A DNA stretch of 64,000 bases from Branchiostoma floridae (Eukaryota; Chordata; Leptocardii; Amphioxiformes; Branchiostomatidae), in assembly GCF_000003815.2 (NCBI RefSeq), contig NC_049996.1, forward strand, positions 6,156,012 to 6,220,011, in the 5' to 3' direction. Below, piece after piece: positions 1 through 12,582 of the stretch. The position numbers were made by a program, and so were the translations under genes. Under the pieces are notes generated by a model. That model was not told where the DNA came from and ran no database searches. It was given only the letters and a program-made list of their open reading frames with translations. Within the stretch, counting starts at the first letter, position 1. Every line of letters starts with the position of its first letter.

Positions 1-292
1 AAAAAATTTACTTGCCCAAACCAACTTTTCCCTTGTCCTAAATTTAAAAATAAACATTTTTCTATGTACTTTCACTTTGGGCAATAGAATTCTTTTGTCA
101 TTGGTACTATTTTCCTGTGTTGACCAATGCTAGATTCCATGATTGCAAAAAGTAACAAGTATTATATCAAAATCTCACTCATAGAAAGAATCTTACTTGC
201 CCGATCGGACAAGTAGGGTTGGACATGCACTTGCCCGAACTGCACTTTCACTTGCCCAGGACAATGGGGCTAGTGGGCTTGTCCAACCCTGT
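1..292. mobile_element. right part of a truncated inverted-repeat element
   Basis: The stretch repeats the words CTTGCCC and ACAAGT on both strands. It ends near 292 with TTGTCCAACCCTG, which read on the other strand begins CAGGGTTGGACAAG, a typical hAT-like terminus. A partly matching inverse copy (AAGTAGGGTTGGAC) lies at about 211-224. The other end of the element would be outside the window, so boundaries and class are uncertain. Confidence 0.35.
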
Positions 293-311
293 TACAGAGT
301 AGAAATATGTA

Positions 312-546
312 ACGTTAGTTGACCTTTATCAGCGGGGTAACCTATATCCATTTTATTTTTAAACAGGGTAGTTGGAGACATTAAGTTAACGGACGGTGGT
401 TTTAAACTGCTCACACACAAAAATATTTCAAAAAATTGCAGTTTGATGAAAGAATGGATAAAGGTTACACCAATATTTGAAAATATTGCAGTTTGATACA
501 ACAAATGATATATAGGTTGCCCCACGGACAAAGGTGAACTAGTGTT
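312..546. mobile_element. small inverted-repeat transposon (MITE), family A copy 1
   Basis: About 235 bp bounded by imperfect terminal inverted repeats: TTAGTTGACCTTTATC at the left and the complement of GGACAAAGGTGAACTA at the right, followed inside by GGGTAACCTATAT and ATAGGTTGCCCC. A second copy with the same ends is at 12583-12803. It has no coding capacity. Short non-autonomous elements of this type are common in lancelet genomes; assignment to a named family needs a library search. Confidence 0.6.
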
Positions 547-1209
547 ACACTGAAACATGAAATTCAATTTGAACTGTTTTGTAATATCTTGTTCATGTGT
601 TATGTTTGGCAGGGATTCAAATTCTGTGAAAATCTAAGAATCATAAGATGTTGAATTTGTGTGCCCTTTAATGTTACATTACGTCTCAAAGTCTTACAAA
701 GCAGATCATTCATTGCAAACATGAATTGTGAACTATACTTTAGGGTAACACAAGACCACAAACATGGTAAATTATCTGCTTTGTCACATCAGTCTTCAGT
801 TTTAAAAGTACAATTATAGAAACATTTCATAGCTAAATGTATTTCTTCACATACTACAACTTCAGTCTGACTTTAAAAAAAAAATGATTGTATTTCACAG
901 TATTTGACTTGTGTTGGGACCAGGTAACAGTTGAAATACACAATTAATAAACACAACGAAGCTGCCTCCAATCCTGCAATATACCTTTATCATCATTTCC
1001 CAGCCCTTTGTTGATGACATTACACATGCATAAACCTATTTTGTTATTGAATAGTCTGTAACTCTTCGACAAAAAAAGAAACTTGATGGATAAAGTACTC
1101 CACTGAGCACAATCATTCACTGCAGTCCTAGATATAATACCTTTTGGCATCGCATTAGACAGGCAAAGGCCAAACATAATTTTGACATTGTTGTAATAGC
1201 TAAAAGTGG

Positions 1210-1709
1210 ATCTGAATAAAGTCAAAGTCAAACTGCAGACACAACAGACCATGCAGGAGTACCATTAATGGCTTTGCATCCGCATTTTTAGACACATTCT
1301 AAGTGACAATTTCAGTAGTTCAAACAATACCCGGTGCTACTCCTTTATATACATCAATCAATAAGATGAGATTTGTTGGAATATTTCCCAAAATCTTTGC
1401 TCTCAACCATTATATGTGACTGTTACTATGGAAGTGTGGCACTAAATTGTGCTTATTTTGATCTGTCTTGGAAAATAGTTATGACCTTTGATGTGTGTCA
1501 AATTGTTCAATTTCAAACAATGTTTAAAAAACACAGACATTGACTGACTAAATGACATGAACATTGATTTAAGCTATTCTAATAATAACATGCACATACT
1601 AATATGTCATACTTCAATGATTCATACACTTTGCAGATCATGCATATGGTGTCCTTAACAGTGCACATGCAATGGTATAAATCGGTGCCCATACAACACA
1701 TCAAAGTAC
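1210..1709 (-). other. probable intron and short last exon of the large unnamed gene
   Basis: Downstream of the big exon, a donor (CAAG|GTACTT, exon edge 1710) is followed by a good acceptor, a pyrimidine-rich tract ending CTGCAG at 1238-1233. Joining them would add one codon (GTT) and then a TGA stop at 1230-1228, giving a C-terminus of ...EEDVQV. The alternative is readthrough to a stop at 1579, which adds about 43 Cys/Met-rich residues unlike the rest of the protein. I prefer the spliced end, but this rests on motif quality only. Confidence 0.35.
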
Positions 1710-4700
1710 CTTGTACATCTTCCTCTGAAATGCCCCGCCACTGTGACACATCTTGACCACTCTCTTGGTCACAGCCAGCCAACAACCGTTCAGCAATCAC
1801 ATCCTCCCATGATGGCACAGTCAGCACATTGGAGTCAGGGGGGGACTCCCGGTATGACGGGTTGTACACCCAGTGTATGCCTCCCCTCAGTGCACCATCC
1901 TGTCCAGTCCTCTTGGGCCTTTTTACTCTTCTCCGAAGCCTTGGGCTGACAATTGGATGTTTCTTCAAGTCTACCTCTTCACTCGATGACTCACTACTAT
2001 CTTTCTGCTCTGCCTTCAGAGCCAGAAGAGAAGAGCTCTTGCGCCGTAGTGTTGGTGAGCGCTGCTGTTTTGGTGATCTTGAGCCCTTTGGTGATCTAGT
2101 ACCAGTTGGCGGTTTCAGCTCGGCTATTTTTTCATTGGACCCAGGTAAAGACTTCTTTCTATTTTTCTGAAATTTCTTTCTTTCTTCTGATGAGGACTCA
2201 TAGGGTGTACTGTCAGTCTTTGACCTTTGACGAATGACGGCTCGACCTTCATAATCTGACAGGTTTGACTCATCTTCTGGTGATGCAACTGTCACTAAGA
2301 CAGAGGCAGGTCTGCCTGCCGACACAGCTGAAGCAGTTCTACAAGATTGTCGAGGTGGAATGTCTGACAATGATGGTTTTAAACTGTGTTCACTCAGAGT
2401 TATTTTCCCTTGCCGGTCTTTCCTCATCTGTGGCTTCTTACCAGATACTCCAGCCAAGTTAGGAGGCAAATCTTTTACATCTACTCCTAAGATTCTAGCC
2501 GCTCGAGACTTGATGTCTTCATCACTGCTGGGTTTATCGTAGATGGGTGAGTCAGTCCATTCTTTAGGTGATGGTGCTTTTGGTAACGGTGGCTTACTAG
2601 CCGTAACACCTGTGTTACTGCGAGAGTCATCTACAGAGAAACTTTTCACTAACCTTTTGCGTCGTTTGGAGGTGTCTTTAACCTCACCACTTTTTTCAGC
2701 TTCTGATTTACATAGATAATCAATTGTATCTTGCTCTAATTTGGCATACATCTGTTCCACCCGGTTCACAGCTGAGCCAAGAGGCATGTGGTTTTCAACA
2801 GCTGCAGCTTTCATAGAAGAGGCATCGGGCATTGTCATTCGACGTTGGGGCTTCCCACTTTTCACATACTTTCTTGGTGTTCTGGCTCCTGCCTGTTTTA
2901 TGACTGGCTGATCTGCAACCTTTTCCTCTTCCTCCTCTTTTGTTGGCTCCATTTTTCCCACAACAGGTGCGTACTCGCCATGTACAGGTGCATATTCTGC
3001 CTGGACAGGAGCATATGCAGCTTGAATGGGTGCATGCTCTGTTGGAGCTTGGGCTCGTGCCTTGGTTACCATCGGCTTTTGATCAGCAGCATCCAAGGAT
3101 GGGCTTTTCTGGAGCAGCATCTTTTTGCGCAATGCTGGGCTACGTTTACTCAAGCCAGGTTTAACAGAAGCCAGTAAATCAGGACTTTCCTTCACCTGTT
3201 TGTCTGTTGTTGTCGTCCCCCTAGTATAAACAGGTGTGTTGGCACCATCACTCTCACTACCAGTTGTGACTGGTGCAGAGAATTCCCCAGCTGAGAGACT
3301 TCTCCTCATCCTTCTGACAGGCTGTTGTTTTGAAGGCCCAGGTGTGGCATCTGTTGGAGGGGTTTGGCAGGAAGGAGGTGTTTTGGAGGGAGAGATGTAG
3401 CCACTGTCACCAAGTTTTGGATTCCCTGAGGGGGAGTACTCCACTTTACGAATTTCTTTGACGTACCTACCAGACTTGTCGAAGTAGTGTTGCTCCTCCA
3501 CCCAATCAAATCCCTTGGAATCTGGCACACTTTTCGGCCTCTCCTTCTTAACCACTGGATCAGCAAAAAAACTGCCAATGTCTCTTACCTGAGCTCTGAG
3601 CTTGACTGGTTCTGGCTGTTCTGTAGTCCTGACAACATAGAAGGCTCCCTGCCCTGGTGGACTGTGTGGTAGGTCACTAGCACCTGATGGAGCTTGAGGC
3701 ACTTGTAAGGCACTAACAGGACTTAGGTTACCATTACCAGATTTTGCTTTTACAGGCTGAGGTTCTACATTAAGTTTACTTGGAGATGCCCCTGTAACTC
3801 TTTTTTCCCCGGAGGGATTAGATACGTGTGATTGGTTTGAAAGCTTTGAGCTAGGCTGGGATGTTGGTGTCACTTTTGTATAATTCTCTAAGTCATTACT
3901 GGTGGTTTCTGCTGTCAATGGACTTTCCGAGTCAGATATTTCTGGCTTAGGACTGACAGTTGGAGCAATTTTGACCATACAAAAGACTCTTTCTCCATGG
4001 TTATTGGTAAGGTCTTGCTCCCCTCCCAAGGCTCTGTCATCAAAGTATCCAACTTTGTCATCACTGCCTTTTGATTTTGAACCATATCTAACAAGATCTT
4101 CACTTGCCTGGGCTTCTGTATTTGCTGTTTCCTGCTTGGTAGGAGAAAGCCGAGAAGTTGGCTGAGTAGGGCTGTACAATTTAGCTCTCTTCTCTGCAGC
4201 AGCTGGTATTTGAAACTTTTCTATGGATTGGGAATCATTGCTATGTCTACCTGTGGTTGAATCAGAGGACTCTTGAGATAATGATCTTTCCCTTGCCATG
4301 TCCAATTTTCGTTTTATCTCTATTGGATGTCTGGAGGGAGAAATGGATTCTGTTCTTTCCTTGGATCTCTCTTGTTCCTTTTCTATGAAATACCTTGATG
4401 ACAGATTGTTATAGTCTTCAACAGACATTTCCAATGACTTCATTCGAGGCCCACGGTGTGTTTCTCTTGATCTCCTCTTGACCAGTGGTGTTGGTGGTTG
4501 GACACTCACTTTTGGTCTTTCTAAACTTGAAGACTTACTGCGAGCATCCTCAGGAATGGGGCTGTGGGAGTGTCTGGAGCTGCGAGGACTGGCCTGAGGG
4601 CTAGGTGAGGCCAGTCCACCTGAGGACATACTAGCAGACTGTCTTCCATCGGTGGAAGGACTAGTTGACTGTACCCTTTCCCTTTCGGGACTTACAGAAA

Positions 4701-5697
4701 GCCTTTGCCTGGGAGGTGCTAACATATTACCAAGGTATCTACCATGTACTGCCCGATTCAGATGTGCCTCAGAACTACTGGCTGTGTCGTAGCCAGCTTC
4801 TGTAACTGGAGACCCTGACCGTGTTGAGCCAGGCGAACGAGAGCGAGAACGAGAATGCGGCCTTCCCTGTCTCCAATCCAGGTCCCCGCCTTCTCCACTT
4901 TCCTGACGGGCCTGCTCAAACTTGCGCTTTATTTCTATTGGATGTCGACTTTGGAGACTCGTGAATGATTTTACATCTGCACGAATAACATCAAGGCATT
5001 TGGACAGACTAGCATCACCGGCATTGAACTCCTTTTTCTTCTGATACGCATGTGCTAGCGGAGGGGCGTAACTTGTTTTCTTCCCATGCAGTCTTGATTT
5101 TGCAATTGGTACAGCGCCCTCCACCACAGCCCTTCTCCTGGAGCGAGGAGTATCTTTACCATTTGTAACAGCTGCTACATTCTCAACACTCTGTCCTAAC
5201 TTTGCAGAAAGCTGGTCAACACCGTCAATTGGGATGATTTCCATCGATGCATGCTTTTGTACCTTATTATTATTGCCTTCATCTTCAGATTTATGTGCTA
5301 ACTTCCCAAAAAAGTTTTTGATGGAAGTGGTTGGGGAGCGAAATATTCCAGACCCTTTCGAAGGCGACAAAGGCTTAGACATGTTGCAATTTTCTTCAAT
5401 AACATAGCAAGATGGTGCTGTATTTGTGAATGTCACTGTTTTATCGTGGTAAGGTTTGTAACAATAAGATGTAAGAGCACTTCGGAGGTTTACATCAGTA
5501 CCATATGCTGCACCTTCCTGCCAATCCTGACCATTGGTTTGCCCTACCAGGGTTCTCCTGATTGTATTCTCCCCAGTCCCATGATCTTCCTTGCTGTGCC
5601 TCTTGATGGAACTCCGTTCTTGGGGAGAGCTGATCTTGGCCGAGGGCTGATTGTGGCCAGACTTCCAGGCAGAGGTAGGAAGAAGGCTTGATATCCC
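1710..5697 (-). CDS. very long exon of an unidentified Ser/Pro-rich, probably disordered protein (partial gene)
   Basis: An open frame of 3988 nt (1329 codons) bounded by an acceptor (TTTTTACTGTAG, exon starts 5697) and a donor (CAAG|GTACTT at 1710). The frame is open from the acceptor itself, so the protein begins in exons further upstream that I could not find; the first in-frame ATG (MSKPLSPSKG) is about 103 codons in. I recognise no catalytic domain. Visible features are many Ser/Pro, Arg/Ser and Lys/Arg tracts, two copies of the motif RHPIEIKRK (near 4940 and 4315), a run of four APV/API peptide repeats (about 2960-3040) next to an acidic EEEEE run, and aromatic patches such as FDWVEEQHYFD and, near the C-terminus, WVYNPSY and VPSWEDVIAERLLAG. 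This composition suits a cytoskeletal, scaffold or nuclear protein with many phosphosites; that is inference. Coding status is supported by length and consistent splice phases (0 in, 1 out). Confidence 0.75.
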
Positions 5698-5851
5698 CTA
5701 CAGTAAAAACAAAACAACATTAATTTTGCTTTGTAGGTTTTCAGCCAGGCTGAAGTAGCAGCAGACAGCAGCAGAAGATAAATATTAATGATACCTAGAG
5801 TTCCAAAATGTCACACTTTTGTCAAATGATGTCAACCTTTTTGAGTGATGC

Positions 5852-6050
5852 ATACAAGCGATCGCTGTTGTTGTTTATATCCGGGGTGTTCGGTGGTTGG
5901 TGCCTACCAGGACGTCAGTAGAATGGATTAAAAATTGATATTTAAATCAGCAGATCAAATTACCGGTTAATATGTAAATCAATCGTTTGCCAAACACCTG
6001 CTTTTTGCCTACCACTGCGTCACCGTGACATCATCGCGATTGCTCGTATA
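5852..6050. repeat. possible small inverted-repeat element
   Basis: About 200 bp bounded by ATACAAGCGATCGC and the complement ATACGAGCAATCGC (two mismatches). There is no coding capacity and no clear target duplication. It may be a decayed MITE just upstream of the large exon. Confidence 0.3.
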
Positions 6051-6061
6051 ATTGTTTCTCA

Positions 6062-6098
6062 CTGATTATGCAAATAATCTCCTAATTTGCATAATCAT
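6062..6098. repeat. palindrome with two inverted octamer (ATGCAAAT) motifs
   Basis: GATTATGCAAAT and its exact complement ATTTGCATAATC are separated by 9 nt. Each arm holds the ATGCAAAT octamer known as the POU-factor binding sequence. It may equally be part of a repeat, because related ATTTGCAT words recur near 9455 and 11455. Confidence 0.4.
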
Positions 6099-6267
6099 AT
6101 AACTTTATTTTCTCTACCACTATATCTTAATAAGTATGGGAGTAAGGGCTCCAGACTAACTACGGATCACTATGCTCCCAACCCCCAAAACCTGGGTGCA
6201 CCGGCAAAAATATGGGTGCATCGTGCACTATAAAAAGTGGGAAGCATCACTGGACAAGCAAAGCACT

Positions 6268-6515
6268 TAAGGTGGACTCTCACAGCACTTGGGGCACTGG
6301 TGCGGCACTGCGGGGTTCGCTCACTGCGGCACTGTTTTGTTATCTTTAATTAGATTTTTAATAATACAAATATTGTGTAATACATAAAAGTATGCCTAGA
6401 CAAAAAAATACACAAATACACAAAAATTTGTTTTTATGTCTGAAATTTGTTGAATAATCTACGAACACTGCAGTTCCTGCACTGGTGCCCCAAGTGCGGT
6501 GAGAGTCTACCTTTA
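6268..6515. mobile_element. MITE, about 248 bp
   Basis: Terminal inverted repeats of about 36 bp: TAAGGTGGACTCTCAC at the left and, complemented, TAAAGGTAGACTCTCAC at the right, both continuing into GCACTTGGGGCAC. The interior is AT-rich and non-coding. Confidence 0.65.
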
Positions 6516-9435
6516 GCTTGGCTACACTGACTAATAGTACTCCTATTATTAGTATAAATCAATGTTCATGATCCTGGAGTACCATTTCCAATAGGTCGTA
6601 AAAGAACAAACATATAATGTAATCCAGCTGAGTTAAAGGCACCCAATGCAATTTTAGAGCATTTTAATAAAATGGAAATATTCTGGATAAGACAAGTCCA
6701 GAATACGAAATATCAAAACCAAATCTGCTTCTGAAGATACTGTACCATAATAACCTGGGAGGAGGGCCTAAAATCTGACCGCACAAATAATACATAAATT
6801 GTTGTGCAATAAAGTTATTATCATTAACGGGAGGTGCCCCAACATGGTACGCTTTTTCTTGCGTTCAAACTCATGCGCTCCATCGCTAGTTGCCTGAGAG
6901 TGGTCAAATTTTGATGACTGAAATTTTTACACATAGATTTGAACAACATACTTGAATAAGAAATGCATTCATGTGGTTCATGAACCTTTCGCGCTGCGTG
7001 TTACAAGCGGCAAACACTGTGAGACAATTTCGTGTATGTAACCTTCCAATTTTGTGCTACGCTGGACAGTGTGCCTAACTTGGTACGCTTTTTTACATTT
7101 TGCTCTCTTCAGAAGTAAGTGGTTAATTTAAGTACACAGAAAAAAATTAATAATATGATATTTTAGCTTTCTTTTGACAGTAAAATCGTGACTGTATGTA
7201 CTTCTTGTCTCACATGAGGAAGGCTCTAACAAGAACAATCCAGCTGATGTTTTTACGGGCAATGGGCTGAATGCACTGATTGTGAATGCCCGACTAAAAA
7301 AACCATTACGAAAAAACGACACCGCCAACATCAACAAAACTCTGTCTGATTATATGAAAATATCATCTACATCTCTCTATCAAGTCTTATTTTCATAGAC
7401 AGCACGAATCATTTGTTACAGTCAAATAAATCTTTGGAGCGTTCTCTAGTCTGCTACCTTCACGGCCACACTCCCTTGGGAGTACAATGGTGGCAATGTT
7501 TATGTCGCTTCCTTTTGGTTGCTTTTCTACTCAACAAACATTTGAAGACCCATATTCATAGTGTTTTATGGAGCTTTATTTATGTGTATCATGGCAGTTG
7601 TGTGACTGCTTGGAAGAGTTCGTGTAGTTAGCGACACGAGCCGCCAATACGCAGAGGCCGGTGACCGCAGTGATTCAGCACTGTCAACATTACTGTTAGA
7701 ATTCTGTTTTTAAAAAAACATGAAGTAAACATGTTAAAGTATACTTGGAATGCAAATTAAAGCATGGACTTGGTTTATTTACCTTTGTAATCAGCATAGT
7801 CAGTGGCAACAAACACGGTGTACTTATTGATAATAAGATTGATGAAGCAAAAAATCCGTGCCATCTTACGACGGGAACCATCTTAGGGCGGCCCCCGTTA
7901 CATACACAAACACTCCCCAAAACATAACCTTCAGATTGCATAGGATGCCACAAGAAAGGAAATAAAAAAACAATCAAGCCAAGAAGCAATTGCATGCCAG
8001 CTACAATACTGTAATACTATGCATGTACTTTCATGTCAACATGTAACTAAAGTACTTGACTATCAGCTCTGTTTGGGGGTGAGGCTATTAGGTCTGGTAT
8101 AGGAGTTTTTTACATGACTAAAAAGCATTATAATGGCAGTATATAGTTCCGTTTCTGGTTACAATCACCATACTTAATGTCCAGTAAAGTCACTTTGGCT
8201 TTTTGTTCATTTGACTTTTTCGTTTTCGTTTGGACTAGAAATTTAACATCCCTGTTTATTATACACAGCTCGGGGACCCTCCCAATGGGACCCAGGAATG
8301 TGAGTGTAGCCATAACAAGAAAACTCAATCATTTGTCATATTCTGTTACCCAAACTAACCTTTGCTACACTAGATCACAGTACAGCACCAGAGAAAGCAA
8401 AACATGTCAGTTATTATCAAAGACGATGTGAAAGAATCCAGTAAACATCCTCATCTGTTTACGAACATTACAAGTGTACTGCTTCAAACTTCCATTCCAA
8501 CAGATTGACCATAACAGAAGCGGTGTGGTACTTCACTAAGCAGTTTTGTATTACTACGAATATTGTTATAAACATTCTAGGTACTTAGGAGTTAGAATAA
8601 TGCATGCATTTAAGAGAAATGAGTATGATAGAAAACATTACCAGGAGTCAGCTGTCAGGGCAGGATGGCCATGCACCCATGGCAGCAGGCATGTCTAAAA
8701 AGAGAACCCACATACCATGCTGACTGGACTGATAGCCCAAAAAGGCATTTCAAGCTGGACAGCTACAGCTGAGCTGTATCTTGTACCATTTGTCTTGCCC
8801 AATTAATTTAGTTCACTAAAAAAAATGCTACACGTAGCAGTAACTCTCATAATTCAACTGGGTGCCATAATACTATAGATGAAAAAAATACTAGACTAAG
8901 TACATGAATTTAAAGTGATTTAAAGAGATTTACCAATGCAGCGTCAATAATCCTGAGGTATATGCACAGATATTTATGTGCTTAAGACAATCTTGAGAAG
9001 GCCTCTATTACTGTGTTTTTGATGGAATAAGGGCATCCAGTGGAATTATAATAGTTGATATTATGTATACCTTAGCATAGATACAGCTTTAAGGTTCATG
9101 ACATCTTATTGTCCCAACTCAATAATACAGAGACATTTGACACCTTAGTGAAGTTAGGCAGATAAAACAAAACTAAGTACAGTGGAACAAGTTACAATAG
9201 AAATGTACAATGGAGGATAAAACGGAAGCTTCTTAAGATAACATTGAAAGTAAATATTACAAGTTCGGCCAAAATTAATAACAATAAATAAATCATTCTC
9301 TGCCTGACAAAGGAACAGATCTTCGTAATTCAGAAGCACCATTCAGGGACCAGAGGATGCTGATTGAATGACTCAGAAGCATGGTCGAGATACATTGAAA
9401 AAAACTGCTATGACAGAGTATTCTAATTAAATATG
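6516..9435. other. no gene recognised
   Basis: I see no convincing exon. A short direct repeat containing TGGTACGCTTTTT occurs at about 6845 and 7081. A short open stretch around 7205-7370 (plus) is not recognisable as a protein. Upstream exons of the large minus-strand gene could be hidden here. Confidence 0.4.
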
Positions 9436-9810
9436 TAAATGACCTCCAAATTTGCATAACTTTTATTTCATTTTGTTCATCTTTGTCAAAGCTACCCAGA
9501 TACCAAAAATCATAAAAATCTGTTTTTCCTATCTTGAGTTATTCTCTTTGAAATGTTTTTACAAAAATGCCCTGCAATTCCAAACCTAGTTGCTAGGGGG
9601 CCAAAACTCGTATCACTTTTTCCCAAGCGAAAGAGCTATCTAATAACCCAAAATCGTGACCATAGCTTGTTCCTAACATCAGATATCGAAACCAGAAGTT
9701 CTGCTGCAGTACCAAGGGAAGCCACTAGGGGGCCCAAGATCTAATCATTTCCAGCTTTCGTCACACCCCACCAACACACCAAGTATGAAGCCAATCCATC
9801 CGCTTGAACC
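9436..9810 (+). repeat. 3' part of a dispersed retrotransposon-like repeat
   Basis: The segment shares a word order with 18470-18740 and 33025-33135: TAGGGGGCCAAAACTC, GAGCTATCTA, TCATGACCA, TTCTGCTGCAGTACC, then TTTCGTCACACCCCACCAAC and CCAATCCATCC. In the other copies this ends in CAGACAGACA/CACACA runs. That arrangement is typical of 5'-truncated LINE copies that share a 3' end. No protein is left. Confidence 0.45.
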
Positions 9811-10105
9811 CCACTGTTATACTACTCGCCCTTCTCTTTTTACGATTTGTCCTCGAATCTCCGAGTTTGATAGCCCTGTGTGGCACATCTCTAGCCTGTT
9901 ACTCACAGAGTCCACATGGGAACCAGTGAAACAAGCAGAGCCTCCAGAGGGGCGAGTAGAACAGAAAGAAACAAAATCCCGACTCCCGGGATTCGAACCC
10001 GGGCAGAACACAAATCCAACGTGCAAACTGCGACACCAAAAGCTCAGAGCTGTTATTGGTGTGGTCAGTTTTGCAGCGCTTGAACCCCACTGTTACACTA
10101 AGTAA
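9811..10105 (-). mobile_element. tRNA-derived SINE, copy 1, probably two nested ends
   Basis: Read on the minus strand it starts TGTAACAGTGGGGTTCAAG (about 10100), has a tRNA-like region with a canonical B box GGTTCGAATCCC followed by GGGAGTC, then TTCTGTTCTACTCGCCCCTC. The start word recurs near 9800 and suggests a second, nested or tandem copy. It is not a functional tRNA because the acceptor arms and the full cloverleaf are missing. Relatives are at 12247, 14150 and 36763. Confidence 0.6.
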
Positions 10106-12246
10106 CCACATACAAAATTCATAATATCATCATTCATAGCCAGTCCTTTGCAGACTTGAGGGCTGATTTGGATTTTCAACACAGGGTCTGGTCTCTACTC
10201 TCTCTATGCCAGGAAAGGGTCCTTGGTCAGGAAAGGGAGAACGTTACTCGTTAGCCTATGTTGAAAATTGCGAACCAGTGCTAAATAAAAAAATAAACCC
10301 CACTGATCCAGAACTCGAACTGCGAAGGATTCTGGCTTAAATGCATCCAATTAGCTTCTTGAGTTATGATGTACAACTGCAAACAAACATCTTGTGATGA
10401 TAAAGATAGAAACAAAACAGTGCCAGTATACATATAATCTTAAGGTACAACTTTAATACGAACCATGAGGAATAATATCTGTTGATGGTACACATTATGT
10501 ACGTGTACACAATCACAGAGCAGTGAACACTAATGGAAATCTGTATTGGCGATAATGTAAAAATAGGCAAGTTCAGGGCGTCATAATCACATCCGTGAAC
10601 ATTCCAGGTCATAAGAACTCACCCCACACAGCAGCCTGCTATCTGAAGTGTCCAAAAGTCTGATTTTTAAAAATTTCGACCAGTGGAAGGTCCCGCAGCC
10701 CTCAAGTTTGCCGCCATCTTGGCATCACATGACCTCAAATTAGGGACTGACCACTTCAAATTAGGGGTCAGCGCTGGATAAAAAAATAAACCAAAACCCT
10801 GTTTTTTTTGCCCAATCTGAACGTCTGCACCCTACATTGTCTCACCAATATGACAAGTTTCTTACATTTTCCTGCTACAAGTAGAAAATAGGCTAAAAAT
10901 AGTAAAATACTGTATGGACTCGTTTTGGGCCTTCTGCGGCTGCGTCAATTAGGATCATTGCAAAAATTTTTTGCAGAGTTTACTACACAACGCTTCATGT
11001 TGGTCTCAGTACTCACATTTTTGTCATACCAAAAACTCTATATTGTGTGAGTCACATTTTAATGAACTAAGCATGTGTGAGTCATAAACAAATCAAATAC
11101 ATACAAAAGTAGCCAGATAGAATACACAGGAGTGAATACTTGATAGACACATATAATTATAAGGAGAGATTCTAGACGCAAAGCAGACATTACATTACAT
11201 TTCTGATCGCAAATGATGGGGATATTTGAGATAAAAACTGAAGAACACCCTCCCTCGAAAACAGATGGTACCTACTGACAGACAATCAGCAGCATCTTAA
11301 TCTATCAAAATAAATTGAACCATACCAATTTTAAGAACATAACGTTACATTTTATAGGTAACAAAATAAATAAAAATTCAAATACATGTAACATAATATG
11401 TAGTTTATGGCAGGTGGAAGATTAGCAGTTAGCAATTAGCAAATAAGTCTCTAATTTGCATCATCAATGTGAAAGTGTCCCAATTCTTCTGGGTATATGT
11501 CATAAATGATTTGATTGCCATTATTGTCACCTGTGTAAGTTACATTTTGTAGTTAAAGTTGTACATAACCAAGCATAAATTATGTAGATATGAAAGTAAT
11601 TTGCATAATCAGAATATTTCATGGAGGTATGAGGTCTCCGAACTCTTGTTCTGTTTTGTTTAGCTTCTGTGAACCATCCATTTTCACTGTATTTCTGGAT
11701 TGTTGACCTATATTCAGTACATTTCTGTTTTGTTAACCTATGTTCAGTTTTATTTATGTTAGCCCCTAGTACAACATAACATCCCCCATGCCTTCATACA
11801 GTAAGACTACAACATCTTCGTGACCTGTCCCAGAAGACATGACTCAGGTAGAATTACAAACTTCAAGCTTTCACTGTAATGGCCTTAGTGATTCTATTAA
11901 GCGCGGGGGTATATATAGACAAACCCTATCAACATTGTATCATTTGCTTTAATACACACAAGAAACTCATTCCTGAATATCTGTAGAAGAGAGATGGCAA
12001 GGTGAGTGGGAAGGTACCATGATGTTTTGGCACGGAATCTCCAATCAAAGGGGTAAAGCCATACTGCATTGTATTCAAAAACAACATCATCCACCAGACA
12101 AAGCTTGATGTTGATGGATTATCGTTGATTTGTCTATAGATGATTTTAGGTTTTTTATTATGATTGATGTAACCACAAAATGTACAAATGGCATGGCTGT
12201 ACATACCTCTTTGATACCCCTATTTCATGGACAACAGTATATATGT
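10106..12246. other. no gene recognised
   Basis: AT-rich sequence without a supported exon. A GCCGCCATCTTGG word at about 10710-10722 resembles a YY1 site but is isolated. The rest shows only short ATTTGCAT-containing words (about 11455 and 11600). Confidence 0.4.
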
Positions 12247-12310
12247 AACAGTGGGGGGTTTAAGTAGCGTCAAACTTCAGCCGGAATCGGCTGATCAGCC
12301 TTTTCTAGCG
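12247..12310 (+). mobile_element. tRNA-derived SINE fragment, copy 2
   Basis: It starts with TGTAACAGTGGGGGG and TTTAAGTAGC, matching the head of the element at 36763 (TGTAACAGTGGGGGTTCAAG), and then loses similarity. It is a truncated copy. Confidence 0.4.
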
Positions 12311-12582
12311 CAGTTGTTTCGCTTTTGGGATTTGTTAATCAATAAATGCATCTACGTATTGGCTAATTAACTCTAGATATAAAAACTGAATGTGATCCTT
12401 CTTGTCTGAATACATTATAATGTGCATAACGTTATATGTATTTTGTACTTAAAATGTCATTGCAGTGTAGCCATGATATCCAAAACATAGATGAAAATGG
12501 TTAATTACATGTAGCACATTTTGATAAAGAGTTTAAGGTACATTATATGGGTATCTTTGCAGATCTACGGTAGCATCAGATA

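Noticed and set aside
1579-1709. C-terminal 43 residues of the large frame, rich in Cys and Met
   Set aside because: Composition differs sharply from the rest and a good donor (CAAG|GTACTT) precedes it; treated as intron readthrough.
5434-5436. GTG as the start codon of the large protein
   Set aside because: The frame is open another 87 codons up to a good acceptor at 5697, so this is an internal position in an exon, not a start.
7128-7375. Open stretches around 7.1-7.4 kb on both strands
   Set aside because: No recognisable protein motif and no splice context.
9975-10030. Possible tRNA gene on the minus strand (perfect B box)
   Set aside because: No matching acceptor and anticodon stems; the surrounding sequence recurs as a SINE at three other places.
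10700-10725. First exon marked by a YY1-like AAGATGGCGGC and ATG on the minus strand
   Set aside because: The frame closes after 16 codons without a good donor; kept only as a possible motif.
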